Of a stretch of 64,000 nucleotides of DNA, positions 47,132 to 55,850 are shown piece after piece. How positions within the stretch are numbered: position 1 is the first letter of the stretch; each line of letters begins with the position of its first letter. A program made the position numbers and the translations under genes. Origin of the DNA: Paenibacillus allorhizosphaerae (GTDB lineage Bacteria > Bacillota > Bacilli > Paenibacillales > NBRC-103111); contig NZ_CAJVCE010000014.1 of assembly GCF_910594985.1 (NCBI RefSeq), forward strand, positions 1 through 64,000, given 5' to 3'. Under the pieces are notes generated by a model that was given only the letters and a program-made list of their open reading frames with translations, searched no databases and was not told where the DNA came from.

Positions 47132-48022
47132 TCAGCGCTGCTTCTTCGCTTCCGGCTCCACATACGGTTCGATATGCACATGAACGTTGCCGATCTGATG
47201 CTTGTCTAGCATGCGTTTCTCGATATTGTCGCTAATCTGATGGCTTTGCTCGACCGACAGTTCCCTGCCTACTTCCACGACCACATCGAGCAGCACGTTG
47301 CTGCCGTGGACGCGGGCGCGGATGTCCTTAATGCGCCGGACGCCCGGCGTTTCCTTCACCGTCTGGCGAAATTCTTTCAGACGCTTCTCGTCGAAGCCGT
47401 CGGTGAGCGCGTGCGAAGCTTGGCTAAAAATATCCCACGCGGTTTTGCAAATGATGATGCCTACCGCAAGCGCCGCCGCCGCATCGAGGATCGGAAATCC
47501 AAGCCGCGACCCGATAATGCCTACCGCCGCGCCGATACTGACGAGCGCATCGGACCGGTTGTCCTGCGCCGCCGCCATGAGGGATTGGCTGTTGATGCGC
47601 TTCGCCAAATTGCGGTTGTACATGTATACGCCGAACATGACGACCGCCGATCCGAGCGCGACCCACGCTGCCGCCATATTCGGCGCCGAGTGCTCCCCGG
47701 ACAAGAAGCTTTTCCCTGCCTGAATGACGACCTGCAGCCCAGCAGCCGCCATGATGAACGAAGCGACCATCGAAGCGATCGTCTCGGCCCGCATGTGACC
47801 ATACGGATGGTCGGTGTCGGGCGGCTTCCGGGAAATGCGCAAACCGATCAATACCGCAACAGAAACGATAATATCCGTTGTATTATTAACGCCGTCGGCG
47901 GTTAACGCCTCGGAACCGGTAACATAGCCCATGCTGATTTTAAATAAGGATAAGAGAATGTACGCGACGATGCTGAGCCAGGCGCCTTTCTCTCCTTCCT
48001 TTAAAGAACCGTATGTTTCCAC
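47132..48022 (-). CDS. Cation diffusion facilitator (CDF) transporter
   Basis: The protein has 296 residues from a GTG at 48022 (VETYGSLKEGEKGAW), with GGAGG about ten bases upstream; the frame extends to a TTG at 48121 but without a good ribosome site. Six transmembrane helices and CDF metal motifs are visible: ALTADGVNNTTDII (helix 2), HPYGHMRAETIAS, AAQDNRSDALVSIGA (helix 5) and a C-terminal cytosolic domain with HGSNVLLDVVVEVG and a His-rich GNVHVHIEP end. It exports Zn2+, Fe2+, Mn2+ or similar ions; the helix 2 N-x3-D and helix 5 D-x3-D differ from the classic Zn type, so the metal is uncertain. Confidence 0.92.
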   Translation of the reverse strand: METYGSLKEGEKGAWLSIVAYILLSLFKISMGYVTGSEALTADGVNNTTDIIVSVAVLIGLRISRKPPDTDHPYGHMRAETIASMVASFIMAAAGLQVVIQAGKSFLSGEHSAPNMAAAWVALGSAVVMFGVYMYNRNLAKRINSQSLMAAAQDNRSDALVSIGAAVGIIGSRLGFPILDAAAALAVGIIICKTAWDIFSQASHALTDGFDEKRLKEFRQTVKETPGVRRIKDIRARVHGSNVLLDVVVEVGRELSVEQSHQISDNIEKRMLDKHQIGNVHVHIEPYVEPEAKKQR

Positions 48023-48234
48023 AATGCCAATACCTCCGCCTCTGACTTCATAACTGATAACCGATGACAGAACAGCCGGTTCGCGAACGTCCGCGGCCGA
48101 CGTTTTGTTTCTTAACTCCAAAACATCGTATCAAATGAAATCCGTGTGGGTCTAGAGAAACAGTGTTTTCCCCTCTTATAAAAATAGGGCCGGCGCAACT
48201 TTGTTACATCCGGCAAACGTTGTAGGGCATATCC

Positions 48235-48278
48235 AAAAAAAAAAGAAACAGCGACTCCGCCGCTGGCTGCCGTTTCAC
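48235..48278 (-). terminator. Terminator of the 48345-48767 gene
   Basis: On the reverse strand GAAAC-GCAGC and GCTGTTTC with an AGCG / CGCT inner stem, then ten T residues. Confidence 0.85.
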
Positions 48279-48344
48279 CTTGGATGAAAGCCTCAGCCTT
48301 GCAGAAAACCGCTGCCTGATCGATGGGCCAAGCCAGTCGTCGCC

Positions 48345-48767
48345 TTACAGATGCACGCCGGGATCGAAGCCGTTGTAATCGTTGCCCGACGGATCAAAGG
48401 GCGGGTTGGCATCGTTATAGGCGCCGCTTGATTTGTTCACGTACTCCGAAGAAGACAAATCCGGCTCTCCGTCTTCCTGCTCTTCCCCGATGAAATGGGC
48501 AGGTATCGCAATAAGATCTTCCTGGTTATATGCCATGGCGTAAGCGGACGTTTCGCCAGGAGAACCTTCATGCTCAACAATCAGACCTCCGTACGCCTGT
48601 ACGATTTCGAGCGCGGAAGTTAAATCATGCCGATCCACGATCACGTGCAAAATGGGCTGCGCTTCTTGATGGAAACTCACCCGGTAGCCTAACTCGTCCA
48701 GCATATCCTGGGCTAGATGAGCCGACTCCTGCGTTTCGAATTGGAAAAATATCGGTGCGCTGCTCAT
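48345..48767 (-). CDS. Soluble protein of unknown function
   Basis: A 140-residue acidic protein. Residues 1-75 look like a compact alpha/beta domain (FFQFETQESAHLAQDMLDELGYRVSFH, ILHVIVDRHDLTSALEIVQAYGG), reminiscent of small ferredoxin-like domains. The rest is low-complexity, rich in Asp, Asn, Gly and Ser (FDPSGNDYNGFDPG). The ribosome site GAAGGG is about seven bases upstream. I recognise no family. It has its own terminator. Confidence 0.7.
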   Translation of the reverse strand: MSSAPIFFQFETQESAHLAQDMLDELGYRVSFHQEAQPILHVIVDRHDLTSALEIVQAYGGLIVEHEGSPGETSAYAMAYNQEDLIAIPAHFIGEEQEDGEPDLSSSEYVNKSSGAYNDANPPFDPSGNDYNGFDPGVHL

Positions 48768-48956
48768 TGATCTACCCTTCCTATGTGAAATGAATTTTAA
48801 GTATCGGCATTAGCATACCCACAAGGACAGGAAGCTTATTCCTTTCTTGCATCCGGTCCCCGCTCTGACATAGTGTCTTCTCTTGCAGCATAGGATGGTA
48901 GCAGCATAGGGGATATTCGCCCCTAACCGACTTTTATAAAAAAGAGGTGTGTTCGT

Positions 48957-49301
48957 GTGTCCACTTTCCCGCCAGAACAACCCGGCCCCGTGTCACAGGA
49001 AGATGTGCAGGCAAACAAATGGATCGCTGCGGCTGCGTACATTTTGTTTTTTCTTCCGCTGCTTGCCGCCAAAGAATCACGTTTCGCCATGTATCACGGC
49101 AATCAAGGGCTTGTACTGCTGCTGACCTCGATCGCGGCGAACATTGTGTTCAGTCTGATCCCGCTGCTCGGGCTGCTGCTCGTACCGCTCGCTAACTTGG
49201 CGCTGCTCGTGCTCGCGATCCTTGGTATTTTGAATGCCGTGAACGGAACCATGAAGCCGCTTCCGCTGATCGGTAGCATCAGTATCATTAAAGTTCCGTA
49301 A
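48957..49301 (+). CDS. DUF4870/Tic20-like small membrane protein
   Basis: A 114-residue protein from a GTG (MSTFPPEQPGP), with AAGAGG nine bases upstream. It has a short hydrophilic N-terminus and three or four hydrophobic segments (about 21-37, 50-72, 73-95). The pattern WIAAAAYILFFLPLLAAKESRFAMYHGNQGLVLLL matches the DUF4870 group; function unknown. It is a single gene. Weak hairpins and a T-run lie behind it (to about 49412). Confidence 0.8.
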   Translation: MSTFPPEQPGPVSQEDVQANKWIAAAAYILFFLPLLAAKESRFAMYHGNQGLVLLLTSIAANIVFSLIPLLGLLLVPLANLALLVLAILGILNAVNGTMKPLPLIGSISIIKVP

Positions 49302-49471
49302 GTAACGAACGCATAAAAAAAAGCAATACACCGTTCATACGAATGACGTTACATAAACCGTTCTCCGGCAAGTCCTTGGCAAAAGGGCTTTCGTAGACCG
49401 CGGTTTTTTTTGTTGATTCATGAAATATTAATACATTTGCCGGTTGTCTGAGGAATTGAAATTTGTTATTC

Positions 49472-49499
49472 TTGACAAAATGAATGGGATATGTAATAT
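49472..49499 (+). promoter_or_regulatory. Sigma-A promoter of the aldolase gene
   Basis: TTGACA (49472-49477), 16 bases, TAATAT (49494-49499). It leaves a leader of about 120 bases. Confidence 0.65.
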
Positions 49500-49630
49500 T
49501 TAGTAGTACTAGTTCCACTTTACCGCTTAAAAGCTTAAAAGCCGCGAAGCGATCCCGTTATCATCATTCATTTTGGAACGATGCCCGGTTCAGTTGTACC
49601 GCGGCGCTACATGAGAGGAGTTAATGATTC

Positions 49631-50596
49631 ATGACCAGAGACAACCACAGCATTCTGGACTGTACCATCCGTGATGGCGGATTAGTCAACAATTGGGATT
49701 TTAGCGTCCAATTCGTTAAAGATATGTATTACGGACTTAGCGAAGCTGGCGTTGAATATATGGAAATCGGCTATAAAAACTCCGCGAAGCTGCTGAAAGG
49801 CGCGGATGCGGGACCTTGGCGCTTTTTGAACGAAGACTTCCTCAAAGAAGTCATTACGAACAAGACCGATACGAAGCTTTCCGCGCTTGTCGATATCGGC
49901 CGTGTCGATGAGAAAGATATTTTGCCTCGCGACCAAAGCTTGCTCGATCTGATCCGCGTCGCCACTTACATTAAAGATGTGGATAAAGCGCTTGACCTGG
50001 TTCAGAAGTTCAACGGCTACGGATACGAAACATCGATTAATATTATGGCGCTCTCCCACGTTATGGAGAACGATCTGAACGAAGCGTTCGAGGAAATCAA
50101 CAAGAGTCCGGTAGACGTCGTCTACATCGTGGATTCGTACGGAAGCATGGATTACAAGGATATTGACTACCTCGTATCCAAATTCCAGCGGCTGCTGCCG
50201 GACAAAAAACTCGGCGTACACATGCACAACAATATGCAGCTCGCCTTCTCCAATACGATCATGGGCGCAAGCAAAGGCGTTCAATTCCTTGACACGTCCG
50301 TGTACGGCATGGGACGCGCAGCGGGCAACTGCCCTACCGAGCTGATCGTAAGTCATTTGAAACATCCAAAGTACGACGTTCGTCCAGTCCTCGGCATTAT
50401 CGAGAAGCATATGATCGCTATGCGCGAGAAATGGGAATGGGGCTACATTATCCCTTACATGATCGCCGGTGTATTGAACGACCATCCGCGTGCCGCGATG
50501 GCGCTTCGTTCCAGCGACGACAAAGATAAGTTCGTCGAATTCTACGACAAGCTGACATCGCCTGAAGTGATGCCGACGAATCATCATTCCGATTAA
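49631..50596 (+). CDS. HMGL-like aldolase family protein
   Basis: A 321-residue TIM-barrel protein of the HMG-CoA-lyase/DRE aldolase superfamily, near 4-hydroxy-2-oxovalerate aldolase. Landmarks are ILDCTIRDGGLVNNWDFS (catalytic Arg-Asp), YMEIGYKNS, VVYIVDSYGSMDY and the metal-binding GVHMHNNMQLA. It lacks the C-terminal domains of isopropylmalate or citramalate synthases, and no acetaldehyde dehydrogenase gene is near, so the substrate is unknown. The GAGGAG ribosome site is about ten bases upstream. It is a single gene with its own promoter and terminator and shows a codon choice suggesting good expression. Confidence 0.85.
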   Translation: MTRDNHSILDCTIRDGGLVNNWDFSVQFVKDMYYGLSEAGVEYMEIGYKNSAKLLKGADAGPWRFLNEDFLKEVITNKTDTKLSALVDIGRVDEKDILPRDQSLLDLIRVATYIKDVDKALDLVQKFNGYGYETSINIMALSHVMENDLNEAFEEINKSPVDVVYIVDSYGSMDYKDIDYLVSKFQRLLPDKKLGVHMHNNMQLAFSNTIMGASKGVQFLDTSVYGMGRAAGNCPTELIVSHLKHPKYDVRPVLGIIEKHMIAMREKWEWGYIIPYMIAGVLNDHPRAAMALRSSDDKDKFVEFYDKLTSPEVMPTNHHSD

Positions 50597-50613
50597 TCGG
50601 TAACCGTACAAGA

Positions 50614-50660
50614 CAGCCCGGCTCTTGTTCCTTTCGGAGGAACAATGCCGGGCTTTATTT
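50614..50660 (+). terminator. Terminator of the aldolase gene
   Basis: AGCCCGGC-GTTCC / GGAAC-GCCGGGCT with a TTTCGGA-type loop, then TTATTTG. Confidence 0.95.
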
Positions 50661-50883
50661 GTTGCCGTAGCAGGCTGCCATTCATTGCGGGTGCAATCCT
50701 AATGCCCATGTGCCTGTTCGGGGCAGACTTCCCCTCGCGCCAAACGAATACGGGCACTTGCACCTTCATGATACAATGAAGATAACTAGAGCGAGCTTCC
50801 TTGCGATCTTTCCCAATACGCCGACTCCTCCATTGGATCGATGCTTTTCCCGATGTTCACGATAAAAGGAGAGTGCTCTGCTA

Positions 50884-51708
50884 ATGACGCCAACCGTTGC
50901 TTTCAAAATGCCGAAGCAATTACTAAACCCCGCCAGCGGATATTTGACAGGCTACAGTCATACGCTCAATCCGTATGTCGGCTGCGCGTTCGCCTGCTCT
51001 TACTGCTACGTCCGTGAAATGCCGGTGGCCAAATTTCGCGGCGAGCCGTGGGGCACGTGGGTGGACGTGAAGCAATCGGCCGCTGCGCTGCTCGCAAAAG
51101 AGCTGAAGAAGGCGAAGCGGAAAGGACCGGTAACGATCTTCATGTCGTCCAGCACCGACCCTTACCAGCCGATCGAATACAAGACGCAGCTCACCCGCTC
51201 GCTGCTTGAGCTGATGACCGCGCAGGAAGCGCCCGACTTCCTGTTTGTCCAGACGCGCAGCCCGCTCGTGACGAGGGATATTGATCTGCTGCAGCAGCTC
51301 GGTTCGCGCGTTCGCGTCAGCCTTACCGTCGAGACCGATCTCGAGCCCGTGCGCAAGGCATTCTCTCCGGCAGCACCGCCGATCGCAGCTCGCTTGCAGG
51401 CGCTCCGCCGACTAACGCAGGCCGGCGTGCCGGTGCAAGCCTGTCTATCACCGGTGCTGCCAAGCAGCGATCGGTTCGCCGAAGCGCTCGTCTCGACCGG
51501 GGTAACCCGGTTCTGCATCGACGACTTCTTTATGGGCGACGGCAGTTTGGGCAAGCGCACCGAGCGTCTTGGCATACGCCGTATTCACGATCAGCTTGGC
51601 GCCCAAGAGTGGTACGACCGATCCGCTTATTTGCAAGTAGCGGAGCAGTTGAAGCGACTTGTTCCCGAAGAGCGCGTCTTTATTAGTCAATCCGGCTTCC
51701 TGCCCTGA
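50884..51708 (+). CDS. Radical SAM protein of the SPL-like (Rv2578c/SplB-type) group
   Basis: A 274-residue radical SAM protein. The cluster motif is C-x3-C-x2-C in YVGCAFACSYCYVRE (about 32-46), followed by MSSSTDPYQPIEYKTQLTRSLLELM, FVQTRSPLVTRDIDLLQQL and VRVSLTVETDLEPVRKAF. It resembles proteins annotated as SPL family or Rv2578c family, not the true spore photoproduct lyase. Function unknown. The ribosome site AAAGGAGAG is some 11 bases upstream. It ends four bases before the end of the convergent AraC gene. Confidence 0.87.
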   Translation: MTPTVAFKMPKQLLNPASGYLTGYSHTLNPYVGCAFACSYCYVREMPVAKFRGEPWGTWVDVKQSAAALLAKELKKAKRKGPVTIFMSSSTDPYQPIEYKTQLTRSLLELMTAQEAPDFLFVQTRSPLVTRDIDLLQQLGSRVRVSLTVETDLEPVRKAFSPAAPPIAARLQALRRLTQAGVPVQACLSPVLPSSDRFAEALVSTGVTRFCIDDFFMGDGSLGKRTERLGIRRIHDQLGAQEWYDRSAYLQVAEQLKRLVPEERVFISQSGFLP

Positions 51709-51712
51709 TCGG

Positions 51713-52642
51713 CTACGGCTCTACCCGCAAGAAGGAGACGGGGTCGACTTTTTTGCCGGACCGATACTCGCTTGGTGTCGCCCCGACGAGCGTCCGAAAT
51801 ACTTTAATGAAATAATTGGCATACTCAAACCCGCACTCCGCGGCAATCATTTGTACCGTTTTACCCGTATGCCGCAGCATCCAGGCTGCCTGCTCCACCC
51901 GGATTTTCCGCAAGTATTGACTTGGCGTCAAGCCTGTCTTCTTATGAAACTGGCGGCAAAAATGATATTTCGTCAGCCCTGCCGCCGACGCCATATCGTC
52001 TACGGACAAATCGTTTCGATAGCTGCCCTTCATCAGCTTCACCGCAGCCCGGATCGGTCCAGGCAGCTCCTCCGTCGCACGCACGATATCCCGTCCTTCC
52101 GCCAACCGATGGAGCCCCATCATCCACTCGTACAGCCGCGCCGAAATCGTAAATTTATCGAGCTGCGGGTTGTCGTATATTTCTTTGTACAATCGGCTGA
52201 GCACGGCGACGGGTTCCAGATGCTCGCGGAAGCTCAGCACAGGCCCCATCTGACGTATAATTTCCGTGCAATGGTTCACCGCATCGATCCCATTGATCAC
52301 AACGTACAGAAACTCCCATTCCGCTGCGTCTTCGGGCAAATAATACTCCTGATCCCCCGGTACGACCGTCAAAAATCCCGTATCCTTCGTAAGCGTATAG
52401 AATGCTTCACCGTCCCGAAGCATTCCGCGTCCGGCGAGCGTGTACTGAAACACGGCATAGCCGCCTCCCCGCCGCTCGCCATGCCATCGATACGCCGGCG
52501 AGCTGACCCGATCCCATCCAATATTGATCAACCGGATCGGCAAACCAGCCCCGCTCCAATATTTGAACCCGAAACTCGACCGGCTGCAAGCTTCATGAGG
52601 ATAGAGCAATATCGTCGCATCCTTTCGATAATATGTTATCAT
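51713..52642 (-). CDS. AraC-family regulator, likely of the GH4 galactosidase gene
   Basis: A 309-residue regulator with an N-terminal cupin-type sensing domain (about 20-170, e.g. FQYTLAGRGMLRDGEAFYTLTKDTGFLTVVPGDQEY) and the C-terminal double helix-turn-helix (about 205-300, DLSVDDMASAAGLTKYHFCRQFHKKTGLTPSQYLRKIRVEQAAWML, IAAECGFEYANYFIKVFRTLVGATPSEYR). It is divergent from melA at 52737 with only 94 bases between, which suggests control of that gene by alpha-galactosides. Confidence 0.9.
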   Translation of the reverse strand: MITYYRKDATILLYPHEACSRSSFGFKYWSGAGLPIRLINIGWDRVSSPAYRWHGERRGGGYAVFQYTLAGRGMLRDGEAFYTLTKDTGFLTVVPGDQEYYLPEDAAEWEFLYVVINGIDAVNHCTEIIRQMGPVLSFREHLEPVAVLSRLYKEIYDNPQLDKFTISARLYEWMMGLHRLAEGRDIVRATEELPGPIRAAVKLMKGSYRNDLSVDDMASAAGLTKYHFCRQFHKKTGLTPSQYLRKIRVEQAAWMLRHTGKTVQMIAAECGFEYANYFIKVFRTLVGATPSEYRSGKKVDPVSFLRVEP

Positions 52643-52736
52643 TGTAAGCCCTTACCGATTTCCTTTATTATGAAATTGCCTTGGACGTCATGTCAATGAA
52701 AAATCCATATATCGTAATCATGGAGGGGAATGCATT

Positions 52737-54110
52737 ATGTTGCAAATTGCTATGATCGGTGCGGGAAGCATCGGCTTCACCCGCAGGCTTGTGATGGATC
52801 TCTTGGCGGTGGAAGCATTTCGGGATGCGCAATTTCGTTTCATGGATATCAACGAAGAGAATTTGAAGATGGCCGTAGACTTGTGCCGGCACATGATCGA
52901 GCACAATCAGTTGCCCGCAACCATTACCGCCACTACGAACCAGCGTGAGGCGATTGCCGGGGCGGACTACGTCTTTTGCACCGCACGCGTCGGCGGGCTG
53001 GAAGCGTTCCGTCATGACATCGAGATTCCGCTGCGATACGGCGTAGATCAATGCGTCGGGGATACGCTTGGACCCGGCGGCATTTTTTTCGCGCTGCGCA
53101 CCATTCCGGTTGTGCTCGATATCGCCCGCGATATGCGGGAAGTTGCGCCGGAAGCACTGCTGTTAAACTACTCCAATCCGATGGCTATGAATACGTGGGC
53201 ATTGCGCCGTGCCGGCGGGGTGCGCAGCGTCGGGCTGTGCCACGGCGTGCAGCACAGTCACGCCCTGATATCCAAAGCGCTAGGCCTCCCAAAGGAAGAG
53301 GTCGACTACACCGCAGCAGGCATTAATCACCAGACCTGGTTCGTGCGCGTATCGCACGAAGGGCGCGACCTGCTGCCGGAAATCCTTCCCGCTATGGAGC
53401 GTCATCCCGAGATTGCAGAGCGGGAACCTTGCCGCATTGACGTACTGCGCCGCTTCGGCTACTTCTCGACCGAATCAAACGGCCATCTCAGCGAATATTT
53501 GCCGTGGTACCGCAAACGGAGCCGGGAAGAAACCGCAAAGTGGATTTACGATAAAACCTGGATCGGCGGCAAAACCGGAGGTTATTTGCACCACTGCCTT
53601 AGCCGCGGGGATGAATACAAGGAAAATTATCCGAGGTGGCTCAGCGGAGAAAAAGAGTTTATTCGGCTCGGCGACCGCTCGGAGGAACACGGCTCCTACA
53701 TTGTGGAGGCGCTCGAAACCGGCAAAACGTATCGCGGCCATTTCAACATCGCCAACAACGGCTTGATCACCAATCTGCCCGACGGCTGCACGATCGAAAT
53801 TCCGTGCTACGTCGACCGGAACGGCATTCAGCCCACCTTTGTCGGTGACCTGCCGCTAGCCTGCGCCGCCACGTGCCGCGCCAGTATTAGCGTCCAGGAA
53901 ATGGCCGTCGAAGCGGCGCTGACGGGAGACCGGACGCTCGTCAAGCAGGCCGTGCTGCACGACCCGCTGACCGCCGCGGTATGTACGACGGATGAGGTGT
54001 GGCGCATGTGCGATGAGATGTTCGATGCGCTCGCGCCTTGGCTGCCGCAGTTCAACGGCGAGGGACGCACATGGCAAGACATCCCGCTGCCGAGCGGCGG
54101 CCGGCTGTAA
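52737..54110 (+). CDS. melA: GH4 alpha-galactosidase (melibiase)
   Basis: A 457-residue family 4 glycoside hydrolase, which uses NAD+ and Mn2+ in an oxidation-elimination mechanism to cleave alpha-galactosides such as melibiose in the cytosol. Landmarks are QIAMIGAGSIGFTRRLVMDLL (NAD binding, 3-23), FMDINEENL, YSNPMAMNTWAL, GLCHGVQHS with the metal-binding Cys, and AAGINHQTWF with the metal His. No transporter gene lies beside it, so uptake must be coded elsewhere. The ribosome site GGAGGGGA precedes the ATG. An AraC regulator is divergent. A strong bidirectional terminator follows. Confidence 0.92.
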   Translation: MLQIAMIGAGSIGFTRRLVMDLLAVEAFRDAQFRFMDINEENLKMAVDLCRHMIEHNQLPATITATTNQREAIAGADYVFCTARVGGLEAFRHDIEIPLRYGVDQCVGDTLGPGGIFFALRTIPVVLDIARDMREVAPEALLLNYSNPMAMNTWALRRAGGVRSVGLCHGVQHSHALISKALGLPKEEVDYTAAGINHQTWFVRVSHEGRDLLPEILPAMERHPEIAEREPCRIDVLRRFGYFSTESNGHLSEYLPWYRKRSREETAKWIYDKTWIGGKTGGYLHHCLSRGDEYKENYPRWLSGEKEFIRLGDRSEEHGSYIVEALETGKTYRGHFNIANNGLITNLPDGCTIEIPCYVDRNGIQPTFVGDLPLACAATCRASISVQEMAVEAALTGDRTLVKQAVLHDPLTAAVCTTDEVWRMCDEMFDALAPWLPQFNGEGRTWQDIPLPSGGRL

Positions 54111-54125
54111 CGATGAAAGCAAGTA

Positions 54126-54183
54126 TAAAAAAGCTCCTATATCGCGGTGAAATCCATTCACCGCGATATAGGAGCTTTTCCTT
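54126..54183. terminator. Bidirectional terminator between melA and the malic enzyme gene
   Basis: AAAAAGCTCCTATATCGCGG and its complement form a perfect 22- to 24-base stem with a five-base loop, with T-run on both strands (TTTTCC / TTTTTTATAC). Confidence 0.95.
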
Positions 54184-54204
54184 GATCGGACTTCTCAGGA
54201 CGGA

Positions 54205-55608
54205 TTAGCGGAAATCCGGCGGAATACGGCGTGCCACACCGGTTAGTATTGCCGCTTCGATAATCGCGTGCCGAACTTTCGTTACAACTTGCTCATTGAA
54301 TATACTCGGAATAATGTAATGCTCGTTCAATTCCGCACTCGTTACGACCGAGGCGATGGCGCGCGCGGCGGCGAGCTTCATCGGCTCGTTGATGGAGCGG
54401 GCCCGGCAATCGAGCGCTCCCCGGAATATGCCCGGAAAGCAAAGTACGTTATTAATCTGATTCGGATAATCACTTCTTCCGGTAGCCAATACGCGCACAT
54501 GCGATTGGGCTTCGTCCGGGTCGATCTCCGGCTTCGGATTGGCGAGCGCAAATACGATACGGTCCGGAGCCATCGTGCAAACGTCCTCTGCGCTGAGCAG
54601 TCCGCCGCGGGATACGCCGATGAACACATCTGCTCCGCGAAGCACTTCCTTCAGGCTGCCTTCGGTCTCTTCGACCTGAGGCTGCTCCGCCAGCCATTGC
54701 CACATCGGGTACTCGTAGCTGTTGCCCCGTACGATGGCGCCATGCCTGTCCACTGGAACAAGACGCGTAACGCCGGCGGCGAGCAGCATTTTGCAGATCG
54801 AAACGCCGGCGGCGCCGATCCCGTTTACAACGACTCTTACGTTTTCAATCCGTTTGCCGACAACCTTCAGCGCATTCAGAAAACCGGCGAGCAGCACAAC
54901 CGCCGTTCCATGCTGATCGTCATGGAATACGGGAATATCGAGCTCCTCCGACAGCCGTCTTTCGATTTCGAAGCAACGCGGAGAGCTGATATCCTCCAGG
55001 TTGATGCCGCCGAAGATCGGGCTCATCGCTTTAATCGTCCGGATGATTTCTTCCGTATCTTTCGTATCGAGACAAATCGGGAAAGCGTCCACGCCCGCTA
55101 ATTGCTTGAACAGCATGGCCTTCCCTTCCATGACCGGCGCCGCCGCATGCGGACCGATATCGCCGAGGCCGAGAACGGCGGTTCCATCGGTGACGACAGC
55201 GACGGTATTTCGTTTAATCGTCAAGGAGTAGGCTTTATCCGGATTTTCATGAATCGCCGTACATACCCGCGCAACCCCCGGCGTATATACACGGGACAAG
55301 TCATCCCGGTTTTTGATCGGCACATTGGGCTGTACCGATATTTTGCCGCCCAGATGAACGAGGAACGTTCGGTCGGAAACGTTAATGATTTTGATGCCGT
55401 CATACGCTTTTAACGCATCAACTACTGACGTCTCCGCCGACTCCGCCACATCCACGGTAATATCGCGTACGGAAGATTCTTTGCCAGGCCGAATGACGTC
55501 AATCGAAGTAATGTCGCCCCCGGCTTTGCTGATCGCAGCCGCTACATCGCCAAAACTGATCTTATCGTGATCCAGTTCCACCCGAAGAATAATGCTCGTT
55601 TGCGCCAT
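54205..55608 (-). CDS. NAD(P)-dependent malic enzyme with N-terminal ACT domain
   Basis: From MAQTSIILRVELDHD (GGAAGGG six bases upstream) the protein has 467 residues. Residues 1-80 form an ACT-type regulatory domain. The malic-enzyme part has RVYTPGVARVC with the catalytic Tyr, VVTDGTAVLGLGDIGPHAAAPVMEGKAMLFKQLAGVDAFPICLDTKD with the Lys and metal Asp, DDQHGTAVVLLAG, the nucleotide site VVNGIGAAGVSICK and ALANPKPEIDPDEA. It oxidatively decarboxylates malate to pyruvate. It is one of several malic enzymes expected in Bacillales; which one (YtsJ, MaeA, MalS type) is not clear, but an ACT domain fits the YtsJ/MleA-like class. Confidence 0.92.
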   Translation of the reverse strand: MAQTSIILRVELDHDKISFGDVAAAISKAGGDITSIDVIRPGKESSVRDITVDVAESAETSVVDALKAYDGIKIINVSDRTFLVHLGGKISVQPNVPIKNRDDLSRVYTPGVARVCTAIHENPDKAYSLTIKRNTVAVVTDGTAVLGLGDIGPHAAAPVMEGKAMLFKQLAGVDAFPICLDTKDTEEIIRTIKAMSPIFGGINLEDISSPRCFEIERRLSEELDIPVFHDDQHGTAVVLLAGFLNALKVVGKRIENVRVVVNGIGAAGVSICKMLLAAGVTRLVPVDRHGAIVRGNSYEYPMWQWLAEQPQVEETEGSLKEVLRGADVFIGVSRGGLLSAEDVCTMAPDRIVFALANPKPEIDPDEAQSHVRVLATGRSDYPNQINNVLCFPGIFRGALDCRARSINEPMKLAAARAIASVVTSAELNEHYIIPSIFNEQVVTKVRHAIIEAAILTGVARRIPPDFR

Positions 55609-55850
55609 GACTACCCTTCCTTTTATGTATATTATTATTATCGGGCCTACAGTTGGCTGCCAGCATCCAATAATCATTACACTGAAATCGTATCATGACA
55701 TTCTATTATTACGCAATGCATCCCTTTACAGCACCACATTAGTATATCATAAATAGAAAACGAGTACTCCCTGCACCTTTTTACAATAATTGTTGCATCA
55801 GCCTAGCGAATGTAACCAACCCATGCACGAACTGCCGGTAACGCAATAGG

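Noticed and set aside
49590-49615. T-box-like GTACCGCGG before the aldolase gene
   Set aside because: The sequence shares a few bases with the T-box AGGGTGGNACCGCG motif, but the upstream half of the motif, a specifier loop and a terminator are missing.
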